NCBI GenBank assembly: GCA_902729315.2 | Contig: LR746273.1 | Span: 2,395,001 to 2,459,000 of the forward strand | DNA from: Spirodela intermedia | Lineage: Eukaryota; Streptophyta; Magnoliopsida; Alismatales; Araceae | DNA: 64,000 nt | Direction of reading: 5' to 3' | Shown: one piece after another, positions 38,236-50,878 of the stretch | Layout of the letters: each line of letters begins with the position of its first letter | Position numbering within the stretch: position 1 is the first letter of the stretch | Made by a program: the position numbers and the translations under genes | The notes under the pieces: generated by a model | Databases searched by the model: none | The model's input: only the letters and a program-made list of their open reading frames with translations | What the model was told of the DNA's origin: nothing

Positions 38236-38820
38236 CCATCAGGGAGCTCGCATATGAATCGCCGCATTTTCCCAATGTTTTCGGGGGCATTTGGTTCCAT
38301 TAATTTTCTCTTGTACAGGGAATTGTTTATTTTTATTTTTATTTTTATCTGGAAGCAATCCCACTGCCTTCCCTTTTCATGTTCTTGGAGAGCTTGTACA
38401 GATTTTTGGTCGAGGTTGAGAATTATTGATGTTTGTATTCTTTTTAATTGAGGGAAAATATACTTCTATGAAAATGATTATGCAACATATTTCCGATGAT
38501 TTTCCTAAGTGATGCCCATCAAATATTTCATGATTCGCCTCAAATGAGGATATTAAATCTGCAGGAAATGCCCCTTCCGGCGAAGGTTTCTTCACAGGTT
38601 GGATCTTTTAGACAACTGCATGAAAAATTCCGACGCTTTTAATTTCCTCTGTTTAGATTCTTTTCATCTCATCATATTCTTGATAATATGATGAAACAGG
38701 GAGATATAAATCGTCCTAGTTCATCCATTATGGGTTTGGAAGAATCTGGGAGGGGGAGGCAGATTCCAGAGAGAAGAAGAAGAGAGAGAAAGATGGTTTC
38801 TCCGATCGGCGGTGGCGCCG
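38236..38820. other. Convergent 3' intergenic region (FtsY / SIS gene)
   Basis: About 590 bp containing the 3' UTRs of two genes that point toward each other. No other feature is seen. Confidence 0.6.
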
Positions 38821-39429
38821 CTACTCGAGGTTGGTGTGGCGGGCGCGCATGTCTTGGGGGGTCTGGCTGAGCAGCTCCGCTAGCCGGATCACCGCCATCT
38901 CGAAGAGGACGAACATGGCGCCCTCGTAGAGGCTGCCCATGGGCAGCCTCACTGTGGCCGCGACGGCGTCTTCTTCTGGGTCCGCCATGGTCTGCGCCGG
39001 GAGGAAGGCGATGCGGTGGGCGTTCCGGCGAGCCTCGCTGCCGGAGTCGGGGTGGGCAGTGAGGAGGATCACGCGGCCGCCGGCGGCACGGGCGACGGCG
39101 CAGATGGCTCCGACGGTGGAGAACCCCCCGGGGCCGGCGGAGGCGAGGAGGAGGTCGCCGGGGGACGCCGGCGGGGTCGTGACGTCGCCGACGACGTGGG
39201 CGGAGAGGCCGAGGTGGTACAGGCGCATGCAGAGGGCCCTGAGCATGAGACCCTCCCTCCCGACCCCGTGAACGAACACCCTGTTCCCGCCTCCGCCGGC
39301 GGCGGCGATCTCCTCCACGAGCACATCCAGCGGGGAGCCGTGCGGCGACGGCGACGGCGGGGAGAAGACGGAGCTGATTTGGTGGCATATCTGCGTCGCC
39401 ATGTTGGCGGCGCCACCGCTCTGCTCCAT
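38821..39429 (-). CDS. SIS-domain sugar-phosphate isomerase-like protein
   Basis: Single-exon protein of 202 residues from the sugar isomerase (SIS) fold family, resembling the small plant proteins annotated as 3-hexulose-6-phosphate isomerase-like. The SIS fold binds phosphosugars. Visible features: a loop VFVHGVGREGLM near residue 50, the glycine/serine-rich PGDLLLASAGPGGFSTV typical of the SIS phosphosugar-binding loop, ILLTAHPDS, and a C-terminal LPMGSLYEGAMFVLFE segment conserved in this group. The substrate in plants is not established, and the bacterial pathway partner is not seen nearby. The ATG at 39429 was chosen for its fit to family length; ATGs further upstream in frame (39540) would add 37 residues that look non-conserved. 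The codons are strongly GC-rich. Confidence 0.8.
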   Translation of the reverse strand: MEQSGGAANMATQICHQISSVFSPPSPSPHGSPLDVLVEEIAAAGGGGNRVFVHGVGREGLMLRALCMRLYHLGLSAHVVGDVTTPPASPGDLLLASAGPGGFSTVGAICAVARAAGGRVILLTAHPDSGSEARRNAHRIAFLPAQTMADPEEDAVAATVRLPMGSLYEGAMFVLFEMAVIRLAELLSQTPQDMRARHTNLE

Positions 39430-39860
39430 ATCCGTTCTCTCTCGGTGGGTGGGGGCTCTGTATGGTTGCTGCCGCAGAGAAGAGGCCGCCCACTCCCTTG
39501 TTCTTCTTGAGCCACTCAGCAAGGGCCCAGCTTTATCCATGGCCAACCAGTTACTACCTCTCGTGGCCTCACGAGTGAGAAACGACGGCATGCGCTCCCA
39601 CCCAACGAGACGTAGACGAGAGCAACAAAGAGACTGAAAAATAAAGGTCCTTCCTTCAAGGTACAGACCCAATTAAGAACATTCCGAAGAGGAAGTCAAA
39701 AAAAGAAACGAGAGAGAGAGAAGACAAAGCGCTGGCGACCCCAAGAAGCGGGGCGGAGAAAGGAAGAAGAGAGCGTAAAAAGTCAACGGGCTGGGGCAAG
39801 CTAGAGGAGCAAGTGCTGGTGTTGGCGTGCAAGTCTCCTCCTGTTGCTGATGGTTCATCT
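39430..39860 (-). promoter_or_regulatory. Spacer between RPN6 and SIS genes
   Basis: 431 bp holding the 3' UTR of RPN6 and the promoter/leader of the SIS gene, which follow in the same direction. A short GAGAGAGAGA tract lies near 39711. No distinct motif is seen. Confidence 0.5.
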
Positions 39861-41129
39861 TCAAGCCATTACCTGGGCGGAGCGGACGTACAAGCTGTCG
39901 ACGACCTTGCCGATGTTGGCGATGGCGTCGAGCGTCGACTGGAAGATGGCGTCCGGCTCGGGCTCGTCGAACACCACCAGGCAGCCGGCGCCCTGGTCCA
40001 AGGTGCCGGCGAACTTCTTGTCCAGGATGAGCTGCGAGAGCTTCGTCTCCACATGGGCCACGGGGAGTTCGATCAACTCGGCGATGTGGGCGATCTCCAC
40101 CCGCGAGAAGGGCTCGATCAGCCTGCACAGGTTCTGCTCCAGCAGCGTGTCGTAGAGCGCGGACAGGTGCCGGTGCACGATGGGATCCTCCTCCAGCTGC
40201 GGCCGGAACTCCGCCAGCGCCGCCTCGAAGGCCTTGAGCGACCGCCGGGAATGGGCGTCGGCGACGGCCTTCATGGCGTCCAGCTCCGGGCCCAGGTAGA
40301 GAAGCCCGGCCTTGGAGGCGATGAGCCCTGCCACGTCCTCCGACTGGTTCACCATGATCTTGCAGAGCAGCATGTACTTGAGACCGAAGACCGCGCGGGG
40401 CTCCCCCAGGGCGTTGAAGGCCTCGAAGGCCTCGAAGAAGTAGCTGTATGCCGTCTTGTAGTCCTTCTCCTCGGCGTGGAGGATGCCACTCTGCAGGTCG
40501 ATGGTGCCCTGCTGCGCTGGCGGCACGTAGATGGCGTTGGCCGCCGTGCGGGCCGCCGTAAGCGCCGCCTTCGCCTTGGGTAGATTCCGCAGGGAGAAGT
40601 GCAGCTTGCTCTCCAGGAGGTCAATGTCCACCAGCAGAAGCTTGTCGTCGAGCCGGCGGACTTCCTTGATCAGCCCGGAGAGCAGCGAGAGGGCCTCCGT
40701 GTACTCGCCGCTCTCCATCAGCAGCGCCGCCAGCCGGGCCTCGACGCGCTGGCGGAGGAAGGTCCGACGCTCGGCGCGCGTCCATTCCACCATCTCCTTG
40801 CAGAGGGAGATTTGGAGATCGGAGGTACCGGGGATCTTGGCCACGGCGTCGATGATCCCACGGACGATCTTCGCGGTCTTCGCTTTGGGGATCAGGGCGA
40901 AGAAGGGGCGCAGCTGGGTCAGGAGGCTCCGTAGATCTTCTGCCTTCTTCTCCTGGGTGAGGAGCTCCGAGAGGTTGGAGATGGCCTGCTCCTTTATGCG
41001 CAGCGCCTCCGGGGAGGAAGACGGGTTCTCGAGTATGCGGTGGAGGATGGAGATGGACTCCGAGGGGTCCTTGGCCTCCAGGGCCTGAGCTATCGACTCC
41101 GTGGTCGCCGGGAGGAACGACGAAGACAT
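39861..41129 (-). CDS. RPN6: 26S proteasome regulatory lid subunit RPN6 (PSMD11)
   Basis: Subunit of the 19S lid that clamps the lid to the 20S core, acting in the nucleus and cytosol. One uninterrupted coding exon of 422 residues, the normal family length. The N-terminal half is alpha-solenoid repeats (for example AISNLSELLTQEKKAEDLR and GEYTEALSLLSGLIKEV). The C-terminal PCI domain begins near residue 220-300 and includes LEQNLCRLIEPFSRVEIAHI, with the winged-helix part (ELPVAHVETKLSQLILDKKF). It ends with the usual Ile/Val-rich helix near IANIGKVVDSLYVRS. The ATG at 41129 begins MSSSFLP, as in plant orthologues. The sequence at 41156 looks like a splice acceptor, so the leader is probably split. 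The coding part is GC-rich and intronless. Confidence 0.97.
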   Translation of the reverse strand: MSSSFLPATTESIAQALEAKDPSESISILHRILENPSSSPEALRIKEQAISNLSELLTQEKKAEDLRSLLTQLRPFFALIPKAKTAKIVRGIIDAVAKIPGTSDLQISLCKEMVEWTRAERRTFLRQRVEARLAALLMESGEYTEALSLLSGLIKEVRRLDDKLLLVDIDLLESKLHFSLRNLPKAKAALTAARTAANAIYVPPAQQGTIDLQSGILHAEEKDYKTAYSYFFEAFEAFNALGEPRAVFGLKYMLLCKIMVNQSEDVAGLIASKAGLLYLGPELDAMKAVADAHSRRSLKAFEAALAEFRPQLEEDPIVHRHLSALYDTLLEQNLCRLIEPFSRVEIAHIAELIELPVAHVETKLSQLILDKKFAGTLDQGAGCLVVFDEPEPDAIFQSTLDAIANIGKVVDSLYVRSAQVMA

Positions 41130-41156
41130 GGTTCTTGCCTCAGTGGGGCGGCCCAC

Positions 41157-43915
41157 CTGCTAATATGATGAAAACAGAGCCAGAGCGAGATCCAGAGAGA
41201 GAAATTGTGAGAAAATTGCAAATATGAACGAGCACGATATAGGATATTGCCATATAGTTTTGTGACTGTGGAAAATATATTAAATAAACGGCAACAATGC
41301 GCATAAATAATCATCACAATGTATTTAAAGAAAGGAGTCCCAGGAAATCAGCTTATCAAGGGCCGAGTCAACCGCATTATAAAAAAAAATCGTGTTTTTG
41401 TCCTCCTATCCATTAGAATCCAGCTTGATTAAGCATCTAGCACTAATAAGCGAATGGAGAAGCATTCGGTACTAAGATGTTGGTGTTAATTAATAAATGT
41501 CTGGCTCCCATCTGATTTCAACCATAACAGCATAGATTCTATTCCATAGGTCATCACGAATAAAAAGAGAGAAAAATAGATACCATCTGAGCCCCAATAG
41601 ACACGAGTAGGCTATTAATCATCATGCGAAAGCTGAGGCCTCGAGAACGACATACTACGACATGATAGCAACAATTTTATAAATGAAAAATTACATGAAA
41701 TAAGAAAACAACATAACTGCAGGCGAGAACCTCTAATGCAATCGTCAGGCCCAAAAATATTTCAGTTTTGATAACACAAGTAAAAACAAGAAGCCCGCTT
41801 GAGAAAAACGGCCCCTTCTCTCTGAAGAACATGAGAAGTATTAAGTGCGACTGATCAGGTAAAAATAGCAATGCAGCAAAGAAGAACGTCGAGGTTATAA
41901 AAAGATATGCCGGATGCGTGACGACAAAAATATGCTTGGAGATGATTTCATCGTGAACTAAAAACTTTTATGCAATTGCAGGAAACCACTGTCAGATTCC
42001 TTATTCCTGTGGCTGGGAAATCATTGACAAGAGAAAACTTGGGAATGAGAATATGATCTGGAATCCAAGTGATGACAGGGAACGAGAAACTCCATCGTTT
42101 CATGTGAACAATATATTGCGAAGTGTAGCTACCAAACGAAGCTTAAGAGGGCCGCAATCCAATTTTTACCTAAAAGTGATGAAGGCAAATCGCTCTCATT
42201 TTATCATTAGGTTGTACAATGAGAAAAAAAACTGTGAAACTGATGCAAATAGGGACAATAGAAGCCATGTGGTCCATTGGATCGGCCCGCGAAGGGCACA
42301 TGGGTTCGAAAATATGACAAATGAAAACAGCGGGAGAAATCAGTCCACAAAAGAGAAAAACAACAAGGAAGACATTGAGACGACTCCAATCTCCTAATGT
42401 GAGATAACACAAGATATGGTGCACTAAATCGAAAACCAAAGGATGCGGACAATAGATAGTAAAGCTCTGAAGAAACTTCCAATCTCAGGTCCTAGCAACA
42501 TCCGATAAAGATTAGAAGGAAAGATTTATATCTTCAGGTGTGTCACAGCCACTCTTCCAAAGTTGTTCAGGCAGAAATGCTCTCTCCGGTTTGGTTTACC
42601 TGGTAGTGATGAGCATTTTATGGCATATGTGATAGGGACCAAAGTATTATATTTTCAGGCCAAAAACGTCGATCAATTGAACGTGAAATTAGGCTATTCG
42701 CTCACTATAATGTTTCTACAGTATTCACACAAGTACATGGTTAAAAACTCACCAAATTGGACGAAAAGATGTAATCCATGTCCGACACTAAGAACCAGAA
42801 CTTTCAAGCTAGAAAAAGTGATATGGACCCACATCAGTACAAAGCATATATCTCATGTGATGCAGACAAACAAAAGCCAGTCGTTTTTGGGGGTATCTTG
42901 ATGAGACTAAATATCAAAATAAAAGACCCTGATTAGCGGATAGACTGCATTTCCCATCGGTGATATTTTTCTTTTTCTTGCTTCTGCCAAGTATATTACC
43001 TATCATTAACACAGTAAAGAGGTGACCACTGCCTTTGATGTCTTGAATGAATTGAAAGTGAGCAAAGAAAAGAAACTTTTTCCCAGTGTACTTCTCAGGC
43101 AAAATACCCACCTCATTTAGGAAACCCAGGCCCATGATCTCGATTAACTCGGCCCTTAAGTGATCGATGTTACTACCAGGACTCATATTCATCAGTTTTC
43201 GAATTCTTTAATATTCAAAGACGCAAGGAGTAAGAAGTCAATCTCCAAGAGATTTTTCTCAAATTTTAGAGCACGAAAGTACAAATCTGGAGACAACTTC
43301 ACCATGCAACATAAATTGAAATTATAAAAAGGAAAATAAAACCTTTGGGTGCACGCCGCTTCCCAAACATTACTCGGGGAAAGCTACGAAGTATGCTAGT
43401 AGATAAACTTTCCACGAGAATCAGAGACTTTTGTTCTCTGAGATAATACTTTGACGTATTTTCCAATATAGGCATCGCGGCCAAGTCTTTCCATATATTT
43501 GATTAGATACCATTTTGCTCAGCTGTATCTTCAATCCGATCCGGCCGCACCGGCAATCTGTCTGCTTCTAGTACAAAACATCCCAAATTACCTCATCATC
43601 TATTCAACTCAGCTTCCCATCCCGGCATTCCTAGGGCCGTCCGGAATGGGGAAAAAGGTGAAACAACGGAACGAATAAACTAAGATCTGGAATTCCACAA
43701 CAAGCGAACCTCTCGACTATGTGAACTGTCTTATCGTAATCAGCGGAAAAAACTCGTTCGCACACATCTTCTCAATAAAACCATGAGCGTACCAGAGAAA
43801 CCCTACCATCGGCGAGAAGGAAGAAAAGACAACCCCACCTTCTCTATTTGCACATGTAAATCATCCAAAAGAAACCCTAGGAACAGCAATCACAATGAGA
43901 AGAAATTGAGAGTAC
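41157..43915 (-). other. Probable 5'UTR intron of RPN6
   Basis: On the minus strand, a donor AAG|GTACTC at 43916/43915 and an acceptor TTAGCAG|G at 41157/41156 would define a 2.76-kb leader intron. The 5' exon would hold the CT tract (GA on plus) at 43958-43988. No ORF in between resembles a known protein. The assignment rests only on splice-site form and the absence of any other gene. Confidence 0.45.
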
Positions 43916-43916
43916 C

Positions 43917-43952
43917 TTGTAAAGTCGCAAGCGGTTGACCCCTCGAGCAAGC

Positions 43953-43989
<37 letters not shown>

Positions 43990-44813
43990 CCGGAGCAGTC
44001 GAGGAAAGTCGAAACGATGCCTACAAATAACATGTTTCACCGCTTTTCGGCAAAAAAATAAATATCCATTTTTCTTGGTCAAAATAGGGGAGATATCAAA
44101 TATTTTAGATTTGGAGCCCATTCTTTACAAAAATAAATATGACGACGAATTTACGCTAATAATTTTCTTTCTTAAATTATTTGCACGCTCTTTGAATCGG
44201 GCGTCAATACTAGATAAGGATTATTTTATCAAAATAAATAATTTAATAAACACTATTACGTTTATTACGTCATATATTCTGAAGAACGTTGAGTCATCTT
44301 ATGTGCAAAAACTTGAACAAAAGCCGGCCTCAATATATTGTATCTGAATCACAGAATTTAAATACCTGGAAATTTTAAGAAATATGTAAAAAAAATATTC
44401 AATAAAAATAAGATATATTAACGAATCACTAAAAAGACATGATCTCATTAAGTTATAAATAATTAATTTAATTTAGTGAAATAAGGTAATAAGAAATAAA
44501 GGATGGTAATCGACAACCCATCTTATTTTGGATTATAATCATGTAATATTTTCAGAAAATTATGATTTTATGGCTTCATCATTTTGGTTAAACCTTTAAT
44601 TAGTGTTATAAATAATTAGGGTATTACTAATCTATGATAATATCTGGAGTAGCCTATTGATCTTCATTCGCAATAACTTATAATAATGAGGCAAAAATTT
44701 CCCATTTGATCCCACTTATTGACAGACTTTCGTGGGGGCAAAACCTTCATAAAACGTGAAGAGAAGAATATGTGAAGCACATGATCCCCCTTGTTGACCC
44801 CGTGGGTTGACTT
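43917..44813 (-). promoter_or_regulatory. Upstream region of RPN6 and 3' flank of the PNPOx-like gene
   Basis: Strongly AT-rich from 44060 to 44700, with no gene seen. It begins with the GA tract at 43958-43988, likely in the RPN6 leader. Confidence 0.5.
43958..43988. repeat. (GA)n microsatellite
   Basis: About 15 GA units in the likely first leader exon of RPN6. Confidence 0.9.
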
Positions 44814-46706
44814 TCAAGGGTTGACTTCCTGGAGCATCCAGTGCTTCCCACCGTTGCCGATTTGTTCGGATGTAAACATCACCCTCTCATTGCTCCTCAA
44901 ATTTAAGTAATCAACCTGATAGAAAATGAATAAAGTTAAGAGTGTTTATCCACACGAATTATGTACAAAAGCAAAAGACGACCAGAGGTTGATCCCAAGG
45001 CGAAGTCAATGGATCATCAAACCTGTTCTGGGTCAAACTGTAGAAGGCAGAACGCACTAACTGGGCCTTTGGATGGGTCAAGGTCAACACCCCCCTTGGG
45101 TTCTTCCAGTATGCGAGGGAGGCCCGGGTGAGGCGCCAAGTACTGGAATCTTGAGCTTAATGAGCTCGCAAACCAGGATTTCTCCCTTCGCTGCACAGCT
45201 CATGGCGTATATTAGATATATATATTTTCTAACAACATTATGCCAAATATTTATTAAATAAAAACTTAGGTAAAGGAAGGAATATATGACCATATGATCA
45301 AGGACTTCTGAAAACTAATATATAAAAAAACACCAAGTAATTAGTCAGGTGAATTGTTCCACTGCCTCTCAAGAATCGAATATCATAAGGAAATTCCATG
45401 CACGGTCGAATAAATAAACTGCAATATATTCATTGGGTAATGCAATAAATGGGTATCCAATAAAAACATTAAAAGCTGGAGTCGGCCATTTCAGGTAATT
45501 TCAATAACAAAAATAATCCAATTTTGAAGATCAATTAATTGATGAAAATCAAATTTCTTGACCGAATGGATGGTTAATTTCAACTGATATCATATACTTT
45601 CCCCCCATTCCGGATAAAATTTCAGTAAAAAAAAGAATCTCACTAAAACCAGCATAAAAAGAGTGTAATCTCAGTAATTTTGATGGAAATAATTGGTGAA
45701 AATAAAATTATCCAATCCCTTCTGTTTTTCTCATCCGAAATCGAATCAACAGATGTTTCTTGGATTTATGCGAAGAGTTTGAATGGAAATAAATTGCACT
45801 AAAATAAAGTTTTTTTTTTTCTTTTGAGATTATGAGAAAGGTTGGATGGGGGATCATGACCTGAAGCTTCACGGGATCAGGGTTTGACCCATCGATGATG
45901 TCGATCCTTCCATGGAGGCGGAATTGCTCCCATGAATCAGTGAAGTACCAACAGATCTATGAACAGAGGAGCAGAGTGTCTTAATGGCAACTTACGTAAC
46001 CCCCATCACCACCATGAACCCTAAATCTGCACACTATGCTCATCCAGATCCGTGAGAGAGAAAATACTTGGATGTTTCAGCAGAAACCAGACAGAATGGA
46101 AGCGATGGGGAGCTGAAGAACTCGATTCCAAGTGTAAATAGTTATTAAGAAAGGAAAAAAAGATACCTCCGGATCGAATTACCTCTCCGTAGGGGCAGTT
46201 CTTCAGATCTTCAATCTGCCAAAAATAGCAACGGTCGATCCAAGAGTCCCAAATTTGTTTGCGAACGTTCAATTAGACGCCACCAAGCGATCGAGATAGA
46301 CAGACGGGAGTTCGGACCTTGTTGCTGCGATAATCGGTGTTGATCTGGATCTTGTCGCAGCCCTCCGAGAAGCCCCTGCGGCAAGAGAGGGAGGAGAAGC
46401 TCGCATTGGCAGGAGAGGGAGGAGAGCATGGGGAATGAGGATGAAGAGAGCGGCGGACCTGAAAACCACGGTGCGATTCGCAGGCCTGCCGTTGGAGCCG
46501 ACCGTCGCCTGAGATCACAGAGAGAGGAAGAACTATGAGGAACCACCATACGCGGACATCCAGTCGATTCCGAACTCTGTTAATGGGACGCGAGGGGTTA
46601 CGAGTTGGAAGAAGCGGGCGTGCTTGAGGTTGGCGTTGGCCTCCAGCGCCGAGAGGAGCAGCCGTTTCCATGGCGCCGCCGCTGCCGCCGACGGGGGCGA
46701 CGACAT
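44814..46706 (-). CDS. Pyridoxamine 5'-phosphate oxidase-like flavoprotein
   Basis: Member of the FMN-binding split-barrel family; true PNPOx enzymes oxidise pyridoxine/pyridoxamine phosphate to pyridoxal phosphate. Exons on the minus strand: 46706-46602, 46508-46459, 46375-46318, 46215-46183, 45956-45861, 45190-45023, 44915-44814; 203 residues with all phases consistent. It resembles the short, second plant PNPOx-like protein, not the large bifunctional PDX3. Seen: APWKRLLLSALEAN at the start, NGRPANRTVVFRGF (FMN phosphate contacts in the family), KIQINTDYRSNK, CWYFTDSWEQFRLHGRI, and the C-terminal GNGGKHWMLQEVNP. No transit peptide is obvious. Catalytic activity of this subgroup is not certain. 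Six introns in 1.9 kb contrast with the intronless neighbours. Confidence 0.9.
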
Positions 46707-47731
46707 GATCTCCGCTGTGAGCAGAAACTCCCGATTTCCATTTCCTTCGAATAAATAAAGGGCGTAAATTATCCAAATTCGAAAAAAATAACCCATAAAG
46801 AAATATTTTTCAGAATTCAGAAGATGATCTGGGCTGGAGATTTTCTCCCTAAAATCTAAAGAAAATCACATCCATCCTTTTGAAAAGAAAAAAAAATCTT
46901 CGGATGAAGAGGTCTATTTTTGGATTCTGTTCCTCGCGTTCAAATCCTTTCCCAAATGCCATACCAGTCAGGAAATATGTCGAGAATAAGAAAGAAAATT
47001 ATCATCTTGAATGATGAGAAGATTTTCTGATCACCGTCGGGAACAATCGATTATCTACACTTCACGATTGCTTAATCTAATAATTACTGTGTTATAACGA
47101 AGATATTGTGAACTCAAAGTCAAAACTCTCTCTCTCTCTCTACTAGACAATAAAAGGGATCCTTGGTTGACTTTATCCGGAGGGGAGATGCAGTTGACTT
47201 TACACGTTGAAGGGTTGGGTAAAAGAGAGAAAAAAATTGATATTGGGCCAAGAAAATCACTCTTTGTGTCAACCAGAAGTAGTATATCTCCTGGCCCTCC
47301 CTGTTCCTCTGACTTACCTGGTTTTTTAGTATAAGCCTATAATATGTACATATTTGGTAACACAAAAGGCAAACACTCTCTCTCTCTCTCTCTCTCTCTC
47401 TCGCTATGCCCAGTTAAAAAGCAAGAGAAACACTGATGAAAACATCACTGTTCCTACCCAAGAAGTGGAACTCAGTTGACTATACACAATAAAGGTTGCA
47501 CAATCTGATATAAAAAGTCAACAAAAAAGAGAGGAAATTATGTCTGGGTCGACGAACAACACTCAAGAGTTGACCTAAAACCCTCGACGTGCGACGAGCA
47601 GCCACCTGTTCAAGCCGTCGGTGAGCCAAGATCCGCTCTGCCTCAGGTTCAAGCCTGCTTTACAGGGCCATTGGAAGGAAGGCGGCGGTCCATAAAGCTT
47701 TTTAGTTGGGCGGCGGCGGCAGCAGAGGTGG
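46707..47731 (-). promoter_or_regulatory. Upstream region of the PNPOx-like gene
   Basis: No gene. Six TTGAC/GTCAA cores lie between 47167 and 47574, together with two CT tracts (47127-47142 and 47374-47402). The far end holds the 3' UTR of ORMDL. Confidence 0.5.
47374..47402. repeat. (CT)n microsatellite
   Basis: About 14 CT units, 670 bp upstream of the PNPOx-like start codon. Confidence 0.9.
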
Positions 47732-49843
<2,112 letters not shown>

Positions 49844-49967
49844 CCCCCCCTCCCCTTTCACCGGTGACGCCGAAGACCAGGACCGCCGTCGACTACCGAC
49901 CCTAAGCAGCGCACTCTCCCGCCTTTCCCGACGAACGCCTACCGCTTTATATACATAGATCCGCCGT

Positions 49968-49998
<31 letters not shown>

Positions 49999-50878
49999 TG
50001 GTTGAAATTATCTGCATTAAACTCACCACCCCCGTCCGCCTCCGCCAACCAATGGACGGGTTCCGGCGCCGCCTGCAACTCTAACTACCTCCAGATTCCT
50101 CCCGCCGCGGCCTTCATCTCCATGGCCAGAGCATTTAAACAGCCCCATTGTTGGATGTGGGCAGAATCCACGGCGCCATTACTCTGGTCTCCCGCAGACA
50201 GAGCCACGGGATCCCTGCTCTGGTGGTCCTCTCCACAGTCCTGGACGCCGCCGAGCGACGGCCGGGTGAAGGGCGTCTCCCTCTCCCCCCGCTGCTGGAA
50301 GAGAACCAGGGCGAGAGCGATTCTTCGTGGGAAGTCAACGGGTGACGATCGGCATCTGAACAGCCGATAGATCAACCTTCGGGAATAGATATCACATTAC
50401 CTTGAATTATATGATATTTTTTGGAGAAAAAGCCACAAGAACTCTAATTTCTTCCGACGATTTAAATCATGGAGAAAACATTTTACAAGAAAACATTTTT
50501 TTTTGTTGACTCATCAAAAGATTCCAAGTTTCTTGGATTAGAGAAAGCCCAGACAGACCCAATCGTTAATTTTAAAAAGAAAAATAGAGCATAAAAATGA
50601 AGAAAGAAAGAAAAAAAATCAAGAACAGGGAGGAAGAAGAACTGGATTTCTTCTTTTTTCCCATAAAAAAATAAATATAAATGTATAATTCGACTGCATG
50701 GGAAAATACCCGTTCTTTACTGCTTTTGAGGCCGGTCTCTTAAGGCCCTAAGATTCAGACACACACATCACGAAAATTTAAAAAGAAAAAGGAGAAGAAA
50801 ATTGCTGCGAACCACTGACACCAGAGAGTAGTGGTAGGAGAAGGAAGAAAAATGCACATTACAAAAAAAAACGGTCGA
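49844..50878 (-). promoter_or_regulatory. Upstream region of ORMDL and 3' flank of the BTB gene
   Basis: Contains a GA tract at 49970-49993 and a GC-rich stretch of about 330 bp (50020-50350) open in several frames on both strands. None of those frames resembles a protein I know, so I call no gene. From 50400 to 50878 it is A-rich and probably holds the BTB 3' UTR. Confidence 0.45.
49970..49993. repeat. (GA)n microsatellite
   Basis: Twelve GA units about 130 bp before the ORMDL ATG, in the likely leader. Confidence 0.9.

Noticed and set aside
42053-42397. 114-codon plus-strand frame
   Set aside because: No family resemblance, lies within the proposed RPN6 leader intron, no supporting neighbours.
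50002-50375. Overlapping frames on both strands in a GC-rich block
   Set aside because: No recognisable motif in any frame; better explained as the GC-rich promoter of ORMDL.
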